64,000 nucleotides of DNA. Source: [Pantoea] beijingensis (GTDB taxonomy: Bacteria > Pseudomonadota > Gammaproteobacteria > Enterobacterales > Enterobacteriaceae). The stretch's first letter is position 1. Each line of letters starts with the position of its first letter. The stretch is from the NCBI RefSeq assembly GCF_022647505.1, contig NZ_CP071409.1, forward strand, positions 2,418,001 through 2,482,000. Reading direction: 5' to 3'. This document shows, piece after piece, positions 17,291-26,081 of this stretch. The notes under the pieces were generated by a model. That model had not been told where the DNA came from. It ran no database searches and saw only the letters and a list, made by a program, of their open reading frames with translations. The translations under genes were made by a program, and so were the position numbers.

Positions 17291-17737
17291 TGATGCCTCG
17301 CCGATACGTGAATACGCCTCGCGCCTTGTTTAACCTTTTGATTGTCATGACTGAAGTACGTATGAATGAAAAACCGGGAAATATTCCGCACTCGCAACAG
17401 AGGTAAAAAGATATCCTACTGCTGACTATCTGCGCTATGCGCATCGCGACTTCCGACAAATACTACGCTAAAAACGTACGTTCATTGTGCAGGATGATAA
17501 AGCCGAAGGGTGACGCTAAGCGCACTCTATCCCGGGCCAGAAAAAGAATAAGATTTTTCCTATAAATATTCAATGAATTTGACTTAATTTATTATTTTTA
17601 TCTTCCAGGTGAGTTAAATTGCAGTACCCCTCCATGAGGGAAGATGATAATTACTTATAAAACAAAGCATTAAAGAATAAAGATCAGATTAAATAACTGC
17701 GTATTAGCGAAAGCAATAAATCGATAGACATCATGCG
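17291..17737. other. Intergenic stretch upstream of sdiA
   Basis: This 447-bp stretch lies between sdiA and the extensin-family gene. It should hold the sdiA promoter and the 3' end of the extensin-type transcript. A 60-codon minus-strand frame overlapping the sdiA start (17277-17459) lacks support. No second lux box was seen. Confidence 0.4.
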
Positions 17738-18436
17738 CTATCGGCATAGACCATAACCCCGCAGACCAAAATGAAAATGACTGGCATGTGCCGCATTATA
17801 ATCGGGACCCAGTGAATTGCCAAAATAGCCGCAACTCTGTTGAAAAGTCTGATGCAACCAACGCGCTTTCCCTTCCGGCCGTTTCCAGTTGCGTTGCACG
17901 CCGATCTTTTCACCACTTTTAAACTGAAAATCTGTTACATCCCAGGCTTCGGCTGTTGCATGTTCGCTTAAACGCCCCTGCGCACGGTGATAGATATTGC
18001 GACAGGCATAACTTCCGACATGTTCAATACGCATCAGCGGCGAAAACGTCGTATTTTCTCCATTTTGTTTTGATAGCTGTAAAACAAACATTGCACTACG
18101 CACCGCCATTGGGCAACTGGCCAGAAAACTGCTGCTCAATTCAATTTTTCCAAAGCGCTGAATACGGACAGGATGTGAGAGTGGACAATTTCCCCGTATG
18201 GCTGGAGGAAGGCTGAAGGTAATCTGTCCGGCGCTACGCGCACGTTCAAGTACTGCCATACACAATGGCAAATTATTTGTCAGTTTTTTCAATTTATAAC
18301 GCGTAATAAAAGTGGCAGGATCGGTGATCGATAAAGGTATGAAGGGATTATATTGTGAGGGCACATACCGTTTTACCCACGGTATTGTCGCTGTAAGACC
18401 TAACACAGCAATAAGCAGACCGATAAAAATTTTCAC
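17738..18436 (-). CDS. Extensin-like C-terminal domain protein
   Basis: A 232-residue protein of the extensin family, related in fold to D,D-/L,D-carboxypeptidase-type zinc proteins of cell-wall metabolism. The N-terminal span (residues about 3-22) suggests a signal anchor. Four cysteines (CMAVLERA, NCPLSHP, SCPMAVR, ACRN) are spaced as in the family. Putative metal or catalytic segments are SEHATAEAWDVTDF and the C-terminal NAAHASHFHFG. The start is GTG at 18434-18436, with GAGGAAA about 10 bases upstream. The role in the envelope is presumed, not demonstrated. Confidence 0.85.
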   Translation of the reverse strand: MKIFIGLLIAVLGLTATIPWVKRYVPSQYNPFIPLSITDPATFITRYKLKKLTNNLPLCMAVLERARSAGQITFSLPPAIRGNCPLSHPVRIQRFGKIELSSSFLASCPMAVRSAMFVLQLSKQNGENTTFSPLMRIEHVGSYACRNIYHRAQGRLSEHATAEAWDVTDFQFKSGEKIGVQRNWKRPEGKARWLHQTFQQSCGYFGNSLGPDYNAAHASHFHFGLRGYGLCR

Positions 18437-18810
18437 CTTAAGCGGTTTCCTCTGAGAGCGATATGTATCCCACCCTTTTAATTAATACGCGTTCGGTAAC
18501 TGATAAAACGGCAGACTCATTGCCAGGGTGATAACCATCAACTGCATTATTATAGTGGTGTATCGTTCAGCGGATATTTTTTCACCATTACCGGACATCA
18601 TTTCGTTTCTGCTGGTGGTTTTTCTCCCCCTACCGTTGATATTTCCCTGTCGATAGCAGCCATTTAGTCGATATTCCTCACGTATGTTAAAAAACAATTA
18701 CCAAACAATAGTCCAGGTACACTATCTTATGCCAGGTTACCCCTGAGTAAGCCAGATTAAATAACAGCCAGCAGAGCTGACACAACATCACTGACAAGAC
18801 AGGAACCGTT
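18437..18810. other. Divergent intergenic region, extensin / cycA
   Basis: This 374-bp region holds the two divergent promoters. A minus-strand frame (18482-18697) could encode a small peptide ending in a hydrophobic IIMQLMVITLAMSLPF segment, but its start has no convincing ribosome site. I leave it uncalled. Confidence 0.4.
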
Positions 18811-20211
18811 ATGGTCGACCAATCAAAAGAAACAATTCTCAAGGACGCAGGGCCAGATAAGCTCCAGCGTAATTTGCATAATCGCCACATTCAGCTTATT
18901 GCCATCGGTGGCGCTATTGGTACCGGCCTGTTTATGGGGTCAGGTAAAACGATTAGTCTCGCTGGACCATCAATCATTTTCGTTTATATGATTATTGGTT
19001 TTATGCTGTTTTTCGTCATGCGCGCCATGGGAGAACTGCTGCTCTCCAACCTGGAATATAAATCCTTTAGCGATTTCGCCGCCGATCTGCTCGGCCCCTG
19101 GGCTGGCTATTTTACCGGTTGGACCTACTGGTTCTGCTGGGTAGTGACGGGGATCGCAGACGTGGTCGCGATTAGTTCCTACTTCCAGCTTTGGTTTCCT
19201 GATTTCTCGGTATGGATGAGCGCGCTGCTCTGCATCGCAGTATTTCTGGCACTGAATATTGCTACCGTTAAGCTGTTTGGCGAGATGGAATTTTGGTTTG
19301 CAATTATAAAAATCGTCGCCATTGTCGCGCTCATTGTCACCGGTATCGTGCTGGTTGCCATGCACTATCCTTCTCCCGGGGGCGGGAGTGCCTCACTGAG
19401 CAATATCTGGGATCATGGCGGTATGTTCCCTAAGGGTATCAGCGGCTTTTTTGCCGGTTTTCAGATCGCCGTATTTGCTTTTGTCGGCATAGAACTGGTG
19501 GGAACCGCAGCAGCCGAAACTCACGATCCGAAAACCGTACTGCCGCGCGCGATTAACGCCATTCCCATCCGCATCATCTTTTTTTATGTGTTGGCGTTGA
19601 TCGTCATTATGGCGGTTACGCCGTGGAATCACGTTGTGGCTGACCGCAGTCCCTTCGTAGAAATGTTTGTATTAATTGGACTGCCTGCAGCGGCAAGTAT
19701 CGTTAACTTCGTAGTACTCACCTCAGCGGCCTCATCGGCAAACAGCGGCATCTTCTCTACCAGTCGCATGCTATATGGTTTATCACAGCAAGGTGTTGCA
19801 CACCGGAGTTTTGGTCGTTTATCTCGTCGCGCTGTTCCTACTACCGGGCTATTTTTTTCCTGCCTGTGCTTGCTAGGAGGGGTTGCACTGATCTATCTGA
19901 TCCCGAATGTGATGACAGTATTTACCCTGGTAACAACCGTCTCAGCCATTCTGTTTATGTTCGTCTGGACCATTATTCTCTGCTCTTATCTGGCTTATCG
20001 TAAGAAGAGCCCTGAGTTACATCGAAACTCTACGTATAAAATGCCGCTGGGCAAATTTATGTGTTGGGCCTGTATGGCATTCTTTGTTTTTGTCATTGTA
20101 CTACTGACTCTGGAAGAGGATACACGCCTGGCGCTAATGGTTACGCCTGTTTGGTTTATCATTTTGGCTATCGGCTGGTTCCTGCGTTGCAGAAAACAAG
20201 CCAACGCGTAA
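18811..20211 (+). CDS. cycA: D-serine/D-alanine/glycine permease
   Basis: Amino-acid/proton symporter of the APC superfamily, 466 residues (E. coli CycA 470). The N-terminal block NLHNRHIQLIAIGGAIGTGL with GSGKTISLAGPS is almost identical to CycA, as are FAFVGIELVGTAAAET and SAASSANSGIFSTSRML. Twelve hydrophobic spans are expected. It imports D-Ala, D-Ser, Gly and D-cycloserine across the inner membrane. In E. coli cycA lies elsewhere on the map, so the gene has moved relative to that genome. It ends at a hairpin shared with the convergent YdjM-like gene. Confidence 0.96.
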   Translation: MVDQSKETILKDAGPDKLQRNLHNRHIQLIAIGGAIGTGLFMGSGKTISLAGPSIIFVYMIIGFMLFFVMRAMGELLLSNLEYKSFSDFAADLLGPWAGYFTGWTYWFCWVVTGIADVVAISSYFQLWFPDFSVWMSALLCIAVFLALNIATVKLFGEMEFWFAIIKIVAIVALIVTGIVLVAMHYPSPGGGSASLSNIWDHGGMFPKGISGFFAGFQIAVFAFVGIELVGTAAAETHDPKTVLPRAINAIPIRIIFFYVLALIVIMAVTPWNHVVADRSPFVEMFVLIGLPAAASIVNFVVLTSAASSANSGIFSTSRMLYGLSQQGVAHRSFGRLSRRAVPTTGLFFSCLCLLGGVALIYLIPNVMTVFTLVTTVSAILFMFVWTIILCSYLAYRKKSPELHRNSTYKMPLGKFMCWACMAFFVFVIVLLTLEEDTRLALMVTPVWFIILAIGWFLRCRKQANA

Positions 20212-20214
20212 TGG

Positions 20215-20242
20215 CAATGAGCCGGAGTATTCCGGCTCATTG
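20215..20242. terminator. Bidirectional hairpin between cycA and ydjM-like gene
   Basis: CAATGAGCCGGA and TCCGGCTCATTG form a perfect 12-bp stem around GTAT. It lies between the stop codons of two convergent genes, so it probably ends both transcripts, although neither side has a long T-run. Confidence 0.7.
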
Positions 20243-20243
20243 A

Positions 20244-21224
20244 CTACAACCGCTGCCACAGCATCCTGAATGACGCACCGATAGCAGGACGTTGCATTTC
20301 AATCCGCCGGGGTTTGATCTGCGTCTCAGACAGAAGATCGCGTCCAAGATCGAAGGTAAAAGTATAGTCAGGCTCCTCCCCCATGCGCAGATCCCGGATA
20401 AAAATCTGCCCGTTCTGCTGATACATTGAAAAAAATCCGTGACTAAACCAAGCCACCCGCGCGACATACCAGTTATTTTTCAATCGCTGATGCAGTGCTG
20501 CTCCTCGCGCGTGATACGTCAGTTGCAGTGGCCGTTGTGGAGAAAGCAACGAATAAAATCCTTCGGCATACCCTTCTGGCGTCATCACCACAACACGCCA
20601 GACCAGGGTATTGAAGGCGGTTGGTGTGACAAGGATATGATCAGCCTGATGCCTTAACTGCGCAATATGCATTTCTACTCGCTCAGTCACATAGCTTTGC
20701 GCCAGAATACTCCAACCGAGATAAAGCGTGCTTAGACACAGCCCCGCGCCATTCCACCTTAAGCCAATCAGCCCACGCTGACACAACGCAATCACAAGGC
20801 AAATCAGTAACGGCAAGGTATAAAAGGGGTCAACAATATAAATGCTGCCGATCGCGAAAGGATAGTCAGTAAACGGGATGCCAAGTTGGGTACCGTAAAC
20901 CGTCATCAAATCCAACAGTGGATGTGTAATCAGTGCCAACCAAACAGCAAGCCACCAGCGAAGCCACTGTGCTTTTTGCCGACAAATAACGGCAATGAAT
21001 CGACCTAACAGAGGCGAAATAATCGTTAGCCAGAACAACGTATGGCTTTCAGTACGGTGAAACGTCATATTACGGATCGCATCACCATGATCGATAAACA
21101 CATCCAAATCCGGTAACGTGCCACAACATGCGCCAATCAGCGCCGATTGCCAGAGCGGGGCCTTACGTCCCATCGTCGATATACCAACCGACGCGCCCAA
21201 AACAAATTGCGTAATGGAATCCAT
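20244..21224 (-). CDS. YdjM-like membrane-bound metal-dependent hydrolase (DUF457)
   Basis: A 326-residue inner-membrane protein. The N-terminus MDSITQFVLGASVG, followed by GACCGTLPDLDVF, FHRTESHTLFW and THPLLDLMTVYG, provides the His/Asp pattern of the YdjM/YfhO-type putative hydrolases. Several hydrophobic spans follow to about residue 180 and a soluble C-terminal part of about 140 residues comes after. Reaction unknown. E. coli ydjM is LexA-controlled; I saw no clear LexA box here, so I do not transfer that regulation or the gene name. Confidence 0.85.
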   Translation of the reverse strand: MDSITQFVLGASVGISTMGRKAPLWQSALIGACCGTLPDLDVFIDHGDAIRNMTFHRTESHTLFWLTIISPLLGRFIAVICRQKAQWLRWWLAVWLALITHPLLDLMTVYGTQLGIPFTDYPFAIGSIYIVDPFYTLPLLICLVIALCQRGLIGLRWNGAGLCLSTLYLGWSILAQSYVTERVEMHIAQLRHQADHILVTPTAFNTLVWRVVVMTPEGYAEGFYSLLSPQRPLQLTYHARGAALHQRLKNNWYVARVAWFSHGFFSMYQQNGQIFIRDLRMGEEPDYTFTFDLGRDLLSETQIKPRRIEMQRPAIGASFRMLWQRL

Positions 21225-21300
21225 AATTGCTCCATGAACCTGATTTTTTTAACGCTGGCGCTTACTGCACAGGCGAGGTAAAAAATTCATGCACCCATGT

Positions 21301-21936
21301 TTAACGGGTACGGATACCGTCAATCACCATACGCTGGATATTTTCTAACGTAGTTTCAAAAAAGTTTTCATCTGTGAGCGTCTGACCGGTGATGGCTTCT
21401 ACCTGGGTCGAAAAATCCGCGTAGTGCTGTGTGGTCGCCCATAACATAAAAATGAAATGATGAGGCTGGACCGCTGCCAGACGCCCCTGGTTTATCCATT
21501 CTTCAATTACTGCGGCTTTCTCATCGACTAATGTTTTCAACTCTCCTTCCAGCTCGCCTTTTAAAAGTGGCGCCCCCTGAAGCATCTCCAGGCAAAACAG
21601 CCGGGAGGCCTGCGGGTAATCCCGTGAAACCTCCAGCTTTAGTCGAATATATTGACGTATCGCTTCCAGCGGTTGCAGAGCGCCTTGTAGCGCGCGTAGC
21701 GGCGCCAGCCAGACATCAAGGATATCTTTAAGCACCGCAACGTAGAGCCGCTCCTTTGAAGGGAAATAGTAAAGCAGATTGGTTTTAGAAACCTCTGCAC
21801 GCTCAGCGACCTTATCAAGGCTCGTACCGTGCATACCAAACTGCGAAAAAAGGGCTAATGCCGCCTTTAATATCGCTTCACGTTTGGCCGTAACGGCCCG
21901 GGAACGCCGTGTAGGGTGTTTTTCCTGTGGCTTCAC
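21301..21936 (-). CDS. rutR: TetR-family regulator RutR
   Basis: Pyrimidine-sensing repressor/activator, 211 residues, close to E. coli RutR over its whole length. The helix-turn-helix is at about 20-65 (KREAILKAALALFSQFGMHGTSLDKVAERAEVSKTNLLYYFPSK, described here in pieces), and RLKLEVSRDYPQASRLFC and LWATTQHYADF are conserved. The GTG start overlaps the stop of the upstream transporter gene by 4 bp (GTGA), so it is translationally coupled to it. The rut operon that RutR controls in E. coli is not in this window. Confidence 0.93.
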   Translation of the reverse strand: MKPQEKHPTRRSRAVTAKREAILKAALALFSQFGMHGTSLDKVAERAEVSKTNLLYYFPSKERLYVAVLKDILDVWLAPLRALQGALQPLEAIRQYIRLKLEVSRDYPQASRLFCLEMLQGAPLLKGELEGELKTLVDEKAAVIEEWINQGRLAAVQPHHFIFMLWATTQHYADFSTQVEAITGQTLTDENFFETTLENIQRMVIDGIRTR

Positions 21937-22895
21937 TCAGATTCCTTATCAGTCAGTTGCCGGGATAGAGTAACAAACGGATTGTCCTGCTGTTCAGGTG
22001 GCGCTTCTCTCACCTTATCTTTTTTAAATCGTAACTCGCTGATAATAACACCCAGTACAATCAGCCCTCCGCCCAGCAGCGCTATGCCCGGCAAACGTTC
22101 ACCGGCAACCCGGCCAACAATACCTGCCCAAACGGGTTCCCCTGCGTAGATCACTGTCGCACGCGTAGGTGAGACGTGCCGTTGAGCCCAGTTCATGGTG
22201 ACCTGAATGACGGCGCTAGCGCCTCCCAATCCCACCGCGCTAAAAAGCAGTGTTGCCGAGTATTCCGGTACCGATTCGCCATTTGGCAGCATCATGATGA
22301 ATGCGCAAAGAGACGCGACGACCAGTTGTACAACCGTTACCCTTTTGACATCCACTTTTCCTGCACAGGCTCCGATGAGGATAATCTCGGCAGCAATAGC
22401 CAGCGTACTCACGAGAGTAGCGATTTCGCCCTGGTTAAATTTCAACGTACCACTTTCAGGCCCGGCCACCAGCAGTAGTCCCAGAAATGCCAGTACCACC
22501 CCAATACACGACATCAGCCCCGGCATTCTGCCGAGAAATAACCACTGCAGCAGCGGAACAAGCGGGACATACATCGCGGTAATAAATGCGGATTTGCTAC
22601 TGGAGATAGTTTGCAGTCCGTATGTTTGCAGACCATAGCCACAGGCGATAGAGAAACCAATCAAGGCCCCGGCGATACACTCCGGCAACGTAAGTCCGCG
22701 CAGTGTTTTGCATGAGAATAACCCCAGCAATAATGCTGCTGAAGCAAAGCGCAACCCGACAAAGAAAAATGGACCGCTCACGGTCATTGCATGATGAACG
22801 ACGAGAAACGTCCCGCCCCAAATCATCGTAATCAAGAGCAGAACACCTTCCTGCTTTTTAATAGCAAATTTGTATCGAGAGAGAAAAGCCAACAT
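21933..22895 (-). CDS. EamA-family (DMT) transporter
   Basis: Inner-membrane drug/metabolite-type transporter of 320 residues with ten hydrophobic spans and two EamA repeats (first around LLLITMIWGGTFLVVHHAMT, second around ATLVSTLAIAAEIILIGACA). I place the start at the ATG at 22893-22895, giving MLAFLSRYKFAIKKQEG; a longer frame adds 28 residues of unlikely sequence. It overlaps rutR by 4 bp, so RutR may control it. Substrate unknown. Confidence 0.85.
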   Translation of the reverse strand: MLAFLSRYKFAIKKQEGVLLLITMIWGGTFLVVHHAMTVSGPFFFVGLRFASAALLLGLFSCKTLRGLTLPECIAGALIGFSIACGYGLQTYGLQTISSSKSAFITAMYVPLVPLLQWLFLGRMPGLMSCIGVVLAFLGLLLVAGPESGTLKFNQGEIATLVSTLAIAAEIILIGACAGKVDVKRVTVVQLVVASLCAFIMMLPNGESVPEYSATLLFSAVGLGGASAVIQVTMNWAQRHVSPTRATVIYAGEPVWAGIVGRVAGERLPGIALLGGGLIVLGVIISELRFKKDKVREAPPEQQDNPFVTLSRQLTDKESE

Positions 22896-23044
22896 ACCGC
22901 AACTCAGAGCGAAGATTTTGGGCGCTAGTGTGCGCGGGGGAATCACACAGGTCAATGGCTTGTGGCCAATCCACTTCAACCGCCGGGCCCGACCGGTGGT
23001 CAGGGAGGCATTTTTACGTTTACGCGATGCGCTGCTGCGAAAAA

Positions 23045-23209
23045 TTACGCTTTACCGCTGCTGCGTCCTCCTTTTTCACCGGCTTTGGCCGCACGCTGCG
23101 GATCATTTTTAAAATTTCCGCCACTGTTTCTACCGCCCTTACGGCCTGCTTCTGATGCTCTTTCACGATTCTCAGCGAAATTACCAGATCCACCTCGATG
23201 CTCTGCCAT
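23045..23209 (-). CDS. ymdF: KGG-repeat stress protein (YmdF/YciG family)
   Basis: A 54-residue hydrophilic protein starting MAEHRGGSGNFAENRERASE, with the KGG motif twice (AGRKGGRNSGGNF and AGEKGGRSSGKA). It matches E. coli YmdF and YciG closely; the position beside wrbA fits YmdF. A very strong ribosome site (GGAGG) lies 7 bases before the ATG. Family members are RpoS-dependent stress proteins; the YciG family affects motility in some enterics. The biochemical role is unknown. Confidence 0.9.
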   Translation of the reverse strand: MAEHRGGSGNFAENRERASEAGRKGGRNSGGNFKNDPQRAAKAGEKGGRSSGKA

Positions 23210-23557
23210 TTCTTACCTCCGATAAGCGATCATTCTGTGTAACATGCCCGTAGCATGGGTAAACGCTCATTCATCGCGCATAAGTCTTTTTTAGCCTTAG
23301 CCCGTGCAGCCAGCAACGAATAAAGTTTAGCCAGGTATACGCTGGCATTGCCCACCATTTATATTTCGATACAAACAATAAACCAGTGAATACGCTATCA
23401 GCAGCAGTTTTGTCTTAACCCACTCTAAGCGTTATCAAAATCATTAACGAAAAAATTATGACATTTTCTTATCGCATTTTTGCTCCCGGCAAGCTGTTGC
23501 ATATCTTCTATACTCAATTTCATGCTTCTCAAAACACAGTATTTACAGAGGGTGAAC

Positions 23558-23656
23558 ATGGCAAAACAATCGCAGCATTCGAGGCACTCTTCCCGGTCCC
23601 CTGTTTGCCAGGCTGATTACCTGTCGGACAGCGAGTCGCCACGTAAAGCAGAATGA
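23558..23656 (+). CDS. Possible 32-residue Ser/Arg-rich leader peptide
   Basis: A short frame starting MAKQSQHSRHSSRSPV lies 59 bp upstream of wrbA on the same strand. A GAGGGTG ribosome site sits 4-5 bases before its ATG, and a TATACT -10-like element is at about 23509. It could be a leader peptide of the wrbA transcript or chance. No family recognised. Confidence 0.3.
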   Translation: MAKQSQHSRHSSRSPVCQADYLSDSESPRKAE

Positions 23657-23715
23657 CAGGTATAACCTCACCCTTATTTTCTTCACCGGCATAACAGCGA
23701 GTCGCAGGTAAATCT

Positions 23716-24315
23716 ATGGCAAAGATTTTAGTACTTTACTATTCGATGTACGGACATATAGAAACCATGGCTAACGCGGTGGCCGAGGGCGCGCGGCGGG
23801 TTAAAGGTGCAGATGTTACCGTTAAGCGCGTACCAGAAACGATGGATGCGGTGCGTTTTGCTCAAGTCGGCGGAAAAACGCAACAAACAGCACCGGAAGC
23901 CACGCCGGAAGAGTTACCGCAATACGATGCCATCATCTTTGGCACGCCAACGCGATTTGGCAACATGGCGGGGCAAATGCGGACCTTCCTCGACCGAACG
24001 GGAGGGCTTTGGGCATCGGGTGCGCTGTACGGCAAGCTGGCAAGCGTTTTTTGCTCTACGGGTACGGGTGGAGGCCAGGAACATACGATCTCATCGACCT
24101 GGACGACACTGGCTCACCACGGCATGGTTATTGTCCCTATCGGCTATGCGGCGAAAGAGATGTTTGACATATCGGAAGTCCGGGGCGGTACGCCCTATGG
24201 TGCAACAACTATAGCGGGTGGCGATGGTTCGCGTCAGCCCAGCGAAGACGAACTGAATATTGCTCGCTATCAGGGCGAATATGTCGCCGGACTGGCGAAT
24301 AAACTCAACGGATAA
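23716..24315 (+). CDS. wrbA: NAD(P)H:quinone oxidoreductase WrbA
   Basis: Flavodoxin-like FMN enzyme that reduces quinones by two electrons, protecting against oxidative stress. It has 199 residues (E. coli 198). The phosphate-binding loop [12 protein letters not shown] is at about 8-19. [19 protein letters not shown] (about 77-95) and GTGGGQEHT (about 115-123) are characteristic. It is followed after 18 bp by yccJ, as in E. coli. Regulation by RpoS is known in E. coli; a TATACT -10-like element lies upstream here. Confidence 0.97.
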   Translation: MAKILVLYYSMYGHIETMANAVAEGARRVKGADVTVKRVPETMDAVRFAQVGGKTQQTAPEATPEELPQYDAIIFGTPTRFGNMAGQMRTFLDRTGGLWASGALYGKLASVFCSTGTGGGQEHTISSTWTTLAHHGMVIVPIGYAAKEMFDISEVRGGTPYGATTIAGGDGSRQPSEDELNIARYQGEYVAGLANKLNG

Positions 24316-24333
24316 TTGCGTAAAGGAGACATT

Positions 24334-24564
24334 ATGGCAACGCAACAATCGAAAGCACACCGTGTAGGAGAATGGGCCACCCTGCGTCATACCTCAACTG
24401 AGATTGCCGAGGCCATTTTTGAATTAGCCAGTTATGACGAAAAACTCGCCGAACAGATTTGGGAACAACAAGGCAGTGACGAGGTATTACTACGCGCCTT
24501 TGAGAAAACCGATAAAGACCTACTGACTTGGGACGGTAAATCCGTTGAACGAAAAAACGTTTGA
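24334..24564 (+). CDS. yccJ: YccJ family protein
   Basis: A 76-residue acidic cytoplasmic protein matching E. coli YccJ (75 residues): [31 protein letters not shown] (given here as one block in two parts) and the C-terminal VERKNV. The ATG at 24334 follows AAAGGAGA and gives the family length. It is co-transcribed with wrbA. Function unknown. Confidence 0.94.
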   Translation: MATQQSKAHRVGEWATLRHTSTEIAEAIFELASYDEKLAEQIWEQQGSDEVLLRAFEKTDKDLLTWDGKSVERKNV

Positions 24565-24637
24565 ACGCTAAGTTTACCGTTTCTCCCGTTCCCCCTGTTT
24601 TAGCCAGTATTCTGGCAAATAACCAAGGAGTGTTTTT

Positions 24638-26014
24638 ATGCCTTCATATCAGACAATCAATCCCGCAAATAACAAACTCATTAAAACCTGGCCAGATCAC
24701 GATAAACATTATGTTGCTAAAGCACTGGATACCGCTTCAATGCTTTATCAATCCGCATGGAGTAAAGGCGATATTCAGCCCCGTCTCCAGGTACTAAAAA
24801 GTCTGGCGGACATTATCGATGGGCGTGTCGATGAGCTGGCGAAAATTGCCAGTGTCGAGATGGGAAAATTAATCGATCAGAGCCGAAGTGAAGTTAAGCT
24901 ATGTGCACAAATTGCACGTTATTACGCGGAAAACGCCGAACGTTTTCTTCAGCCAACGCGTTACCCATCAGATTTGGGGGAGGCATGGGTTGAACATCAT
25001 CCTATTGGCGTACTGGTTGCCGTAGAACCATGGAATTTCCCTTTTTACCAGTTGATGCGCGTATTGGCGCCAAACCTTGCGGCAGGCAACCCGGTGCTGG
25101 CAAAACATGCGGGGATTGTTCCGCACTGCGCCAGTACCTTTGAACAACTGGTGCTTGAAGCCGGTGCGCCTGAAGGTGCCTGGACTAATTTGTTTATTTC
25201 CAGCGAGCAGGTTGCCGAACTTATTGCAGACGATCGCATCCAGGGCGTAGCACTTACCGGTTCAGAAAAAGCCGGCAGTGCCGTCGCATCCCAGGCAGCT
25301 AAATATCTGAAGAAATCCACTCTTGAACTCGGTGGAAATGATGTTTTTGTCGTACTTGATGATTGCAATCTGGATGATGCGGTTAAGCAGGGGGCAGCAG
25401 CGCGATTGAACAACGCCGGACAGGTATGTACCGCTGCCAAACGTTTTATTGTGCATGAAAAAATCGCCAACCGCTTTCTTGAAAAATTTACCGCGGCATT
25501 TGATGCAGTAAAAATTGGCGACCCGCTGGATGCATCCACCACATTAGGTCCACTCTCCTCTGCCAGTGCGCGCGATGGACTGGCCGAACAGGTTAAAGCA
25601 GCGATTAAGCACGGTGCTACGCTGCATTTTGGTGGCAACCCCGTCGCTGGCGAAGGCTGCTTCTTCCAACCTACAATTCTGACCGGTATTTCCCGTGATA
25701 ATCCAGCGTATTTTGAAGAGTTCTTTGGGCCTGTTGCGCAAGTTTATGTGGTTAAAGATGATGATGAAGTGGTGAAACTGGCCAATGATTCTCATTATGG
25801 CTTAGGTGGAGCAATCTTTACCGGCAATATTGAACGCGGTAAGCAACTTGCCTCACGCATTGAAACCGGCATGGTATATATCAATTCACTGACCGATACC
25901 GCAGCGGAATTGCCCTTCGGTGGCATTAAGCGTTCAGGTTATGGTCGTGAACTTTCTGACCTCGGTATTAAAGAATTCGTTAACCAAAAGCTGGTCGTTG
26001 TCGCGGCATCGTGA
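24638..26014 (+). CDS. Succinate-semialdehyde dehydrogenase family enzyme (Sad-like)
   Basis: NAD(P)-dependent aldehyde dehydrogenase of 458 residues. The catalytic Glu is in TLELGGND (about 229-236) and the catalytic Cys in NAGQVCTAAKRF (about 260-271). PWNFPFYQLMR and FGPVAQVYVV are family blocks. The overall sequence resembles E. coli Sad (YneI) and related GabD-like enzymes, which oxidise succinate semialdehyde to succinate. The substrate is inferred from family membership. In E. coli this place between yccJ and agp has no such gene, so the enzyme is an insertion relative to E. coli. It ends at a strong terminator. Confidence 0.88.
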   Translation: MPSYQTINPANNKLIKTWPDHDKHYVAKALDTASMLYQSAWSKGDIQPRLQVLKSLADIIDGRVDELAKIASVEMGKLIDQSRSEVKLCAQIARYYAENAERFLQPTRYPSDLGEAWVEHHPIGVLVAVEPWNFPFYQLMRVLAPNLAAGNPVLAKHAGIVPHCASTFEQLVLEAGAPEGAWTNLFISSEQVAELIADDRIQGVALTGSEKAGSAVASQAAKYLKKSTLELGGNDVFVVLDDCNLDDAVKQGAAARLNNAGQVCTAAKRFIVHEKIANRFLEKFTAAFDAVKIGDPLDASTTLGPLSSASARDGLAEQVKAAIKHGATLHFGGNPVAGEGCFFQPTILTGISRDNPAYFEEFFGPVAQVYVVKDDDEVVKLANDSHYGLGGAIFTGNIERGKQLASRIETGMVYINSLTDTAAELPFGGIKRSGYGRELSDLGIKEFVNQKLVVVAAS

Positions 26015-26031
26015 CTCCTGCAAGCTTAAGT

Positions 26032-26060
26032 AAAAAGGCCGACATGATGTCGGCCTTTTT
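26032..26060. terminator. Bidirectional terminator, sad-like gene / agp
   Basis: AAAAAGGCCGACA and TGTCGGCCTTTTT pair around TGA. It has A/T runs on both sides and so ends both convergent transcripts. Confidence 0.95.
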
Positions 26061-26081
26061 ATGCATGGCATATCCAATAAG

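Noticed and set aside
17277..17459. 60-codon minus-strand frame overlapping sdiA start
   Set aside because: It overlaps the sdiA start in another frame and shows no family features.
18482..18697. 71-codon minus-strand frame with hydrophobic end, upstream of the extensin-type gene
   Set aside because: No convincing start site; overlaps the promoter area of two divergent genes.
22896..22979. Upstream 28-codon extension of the EamA transporter
   Set aside because: The extension has no membrane or family features; the ATG at 22895 gives a normal DMT N-terminus.
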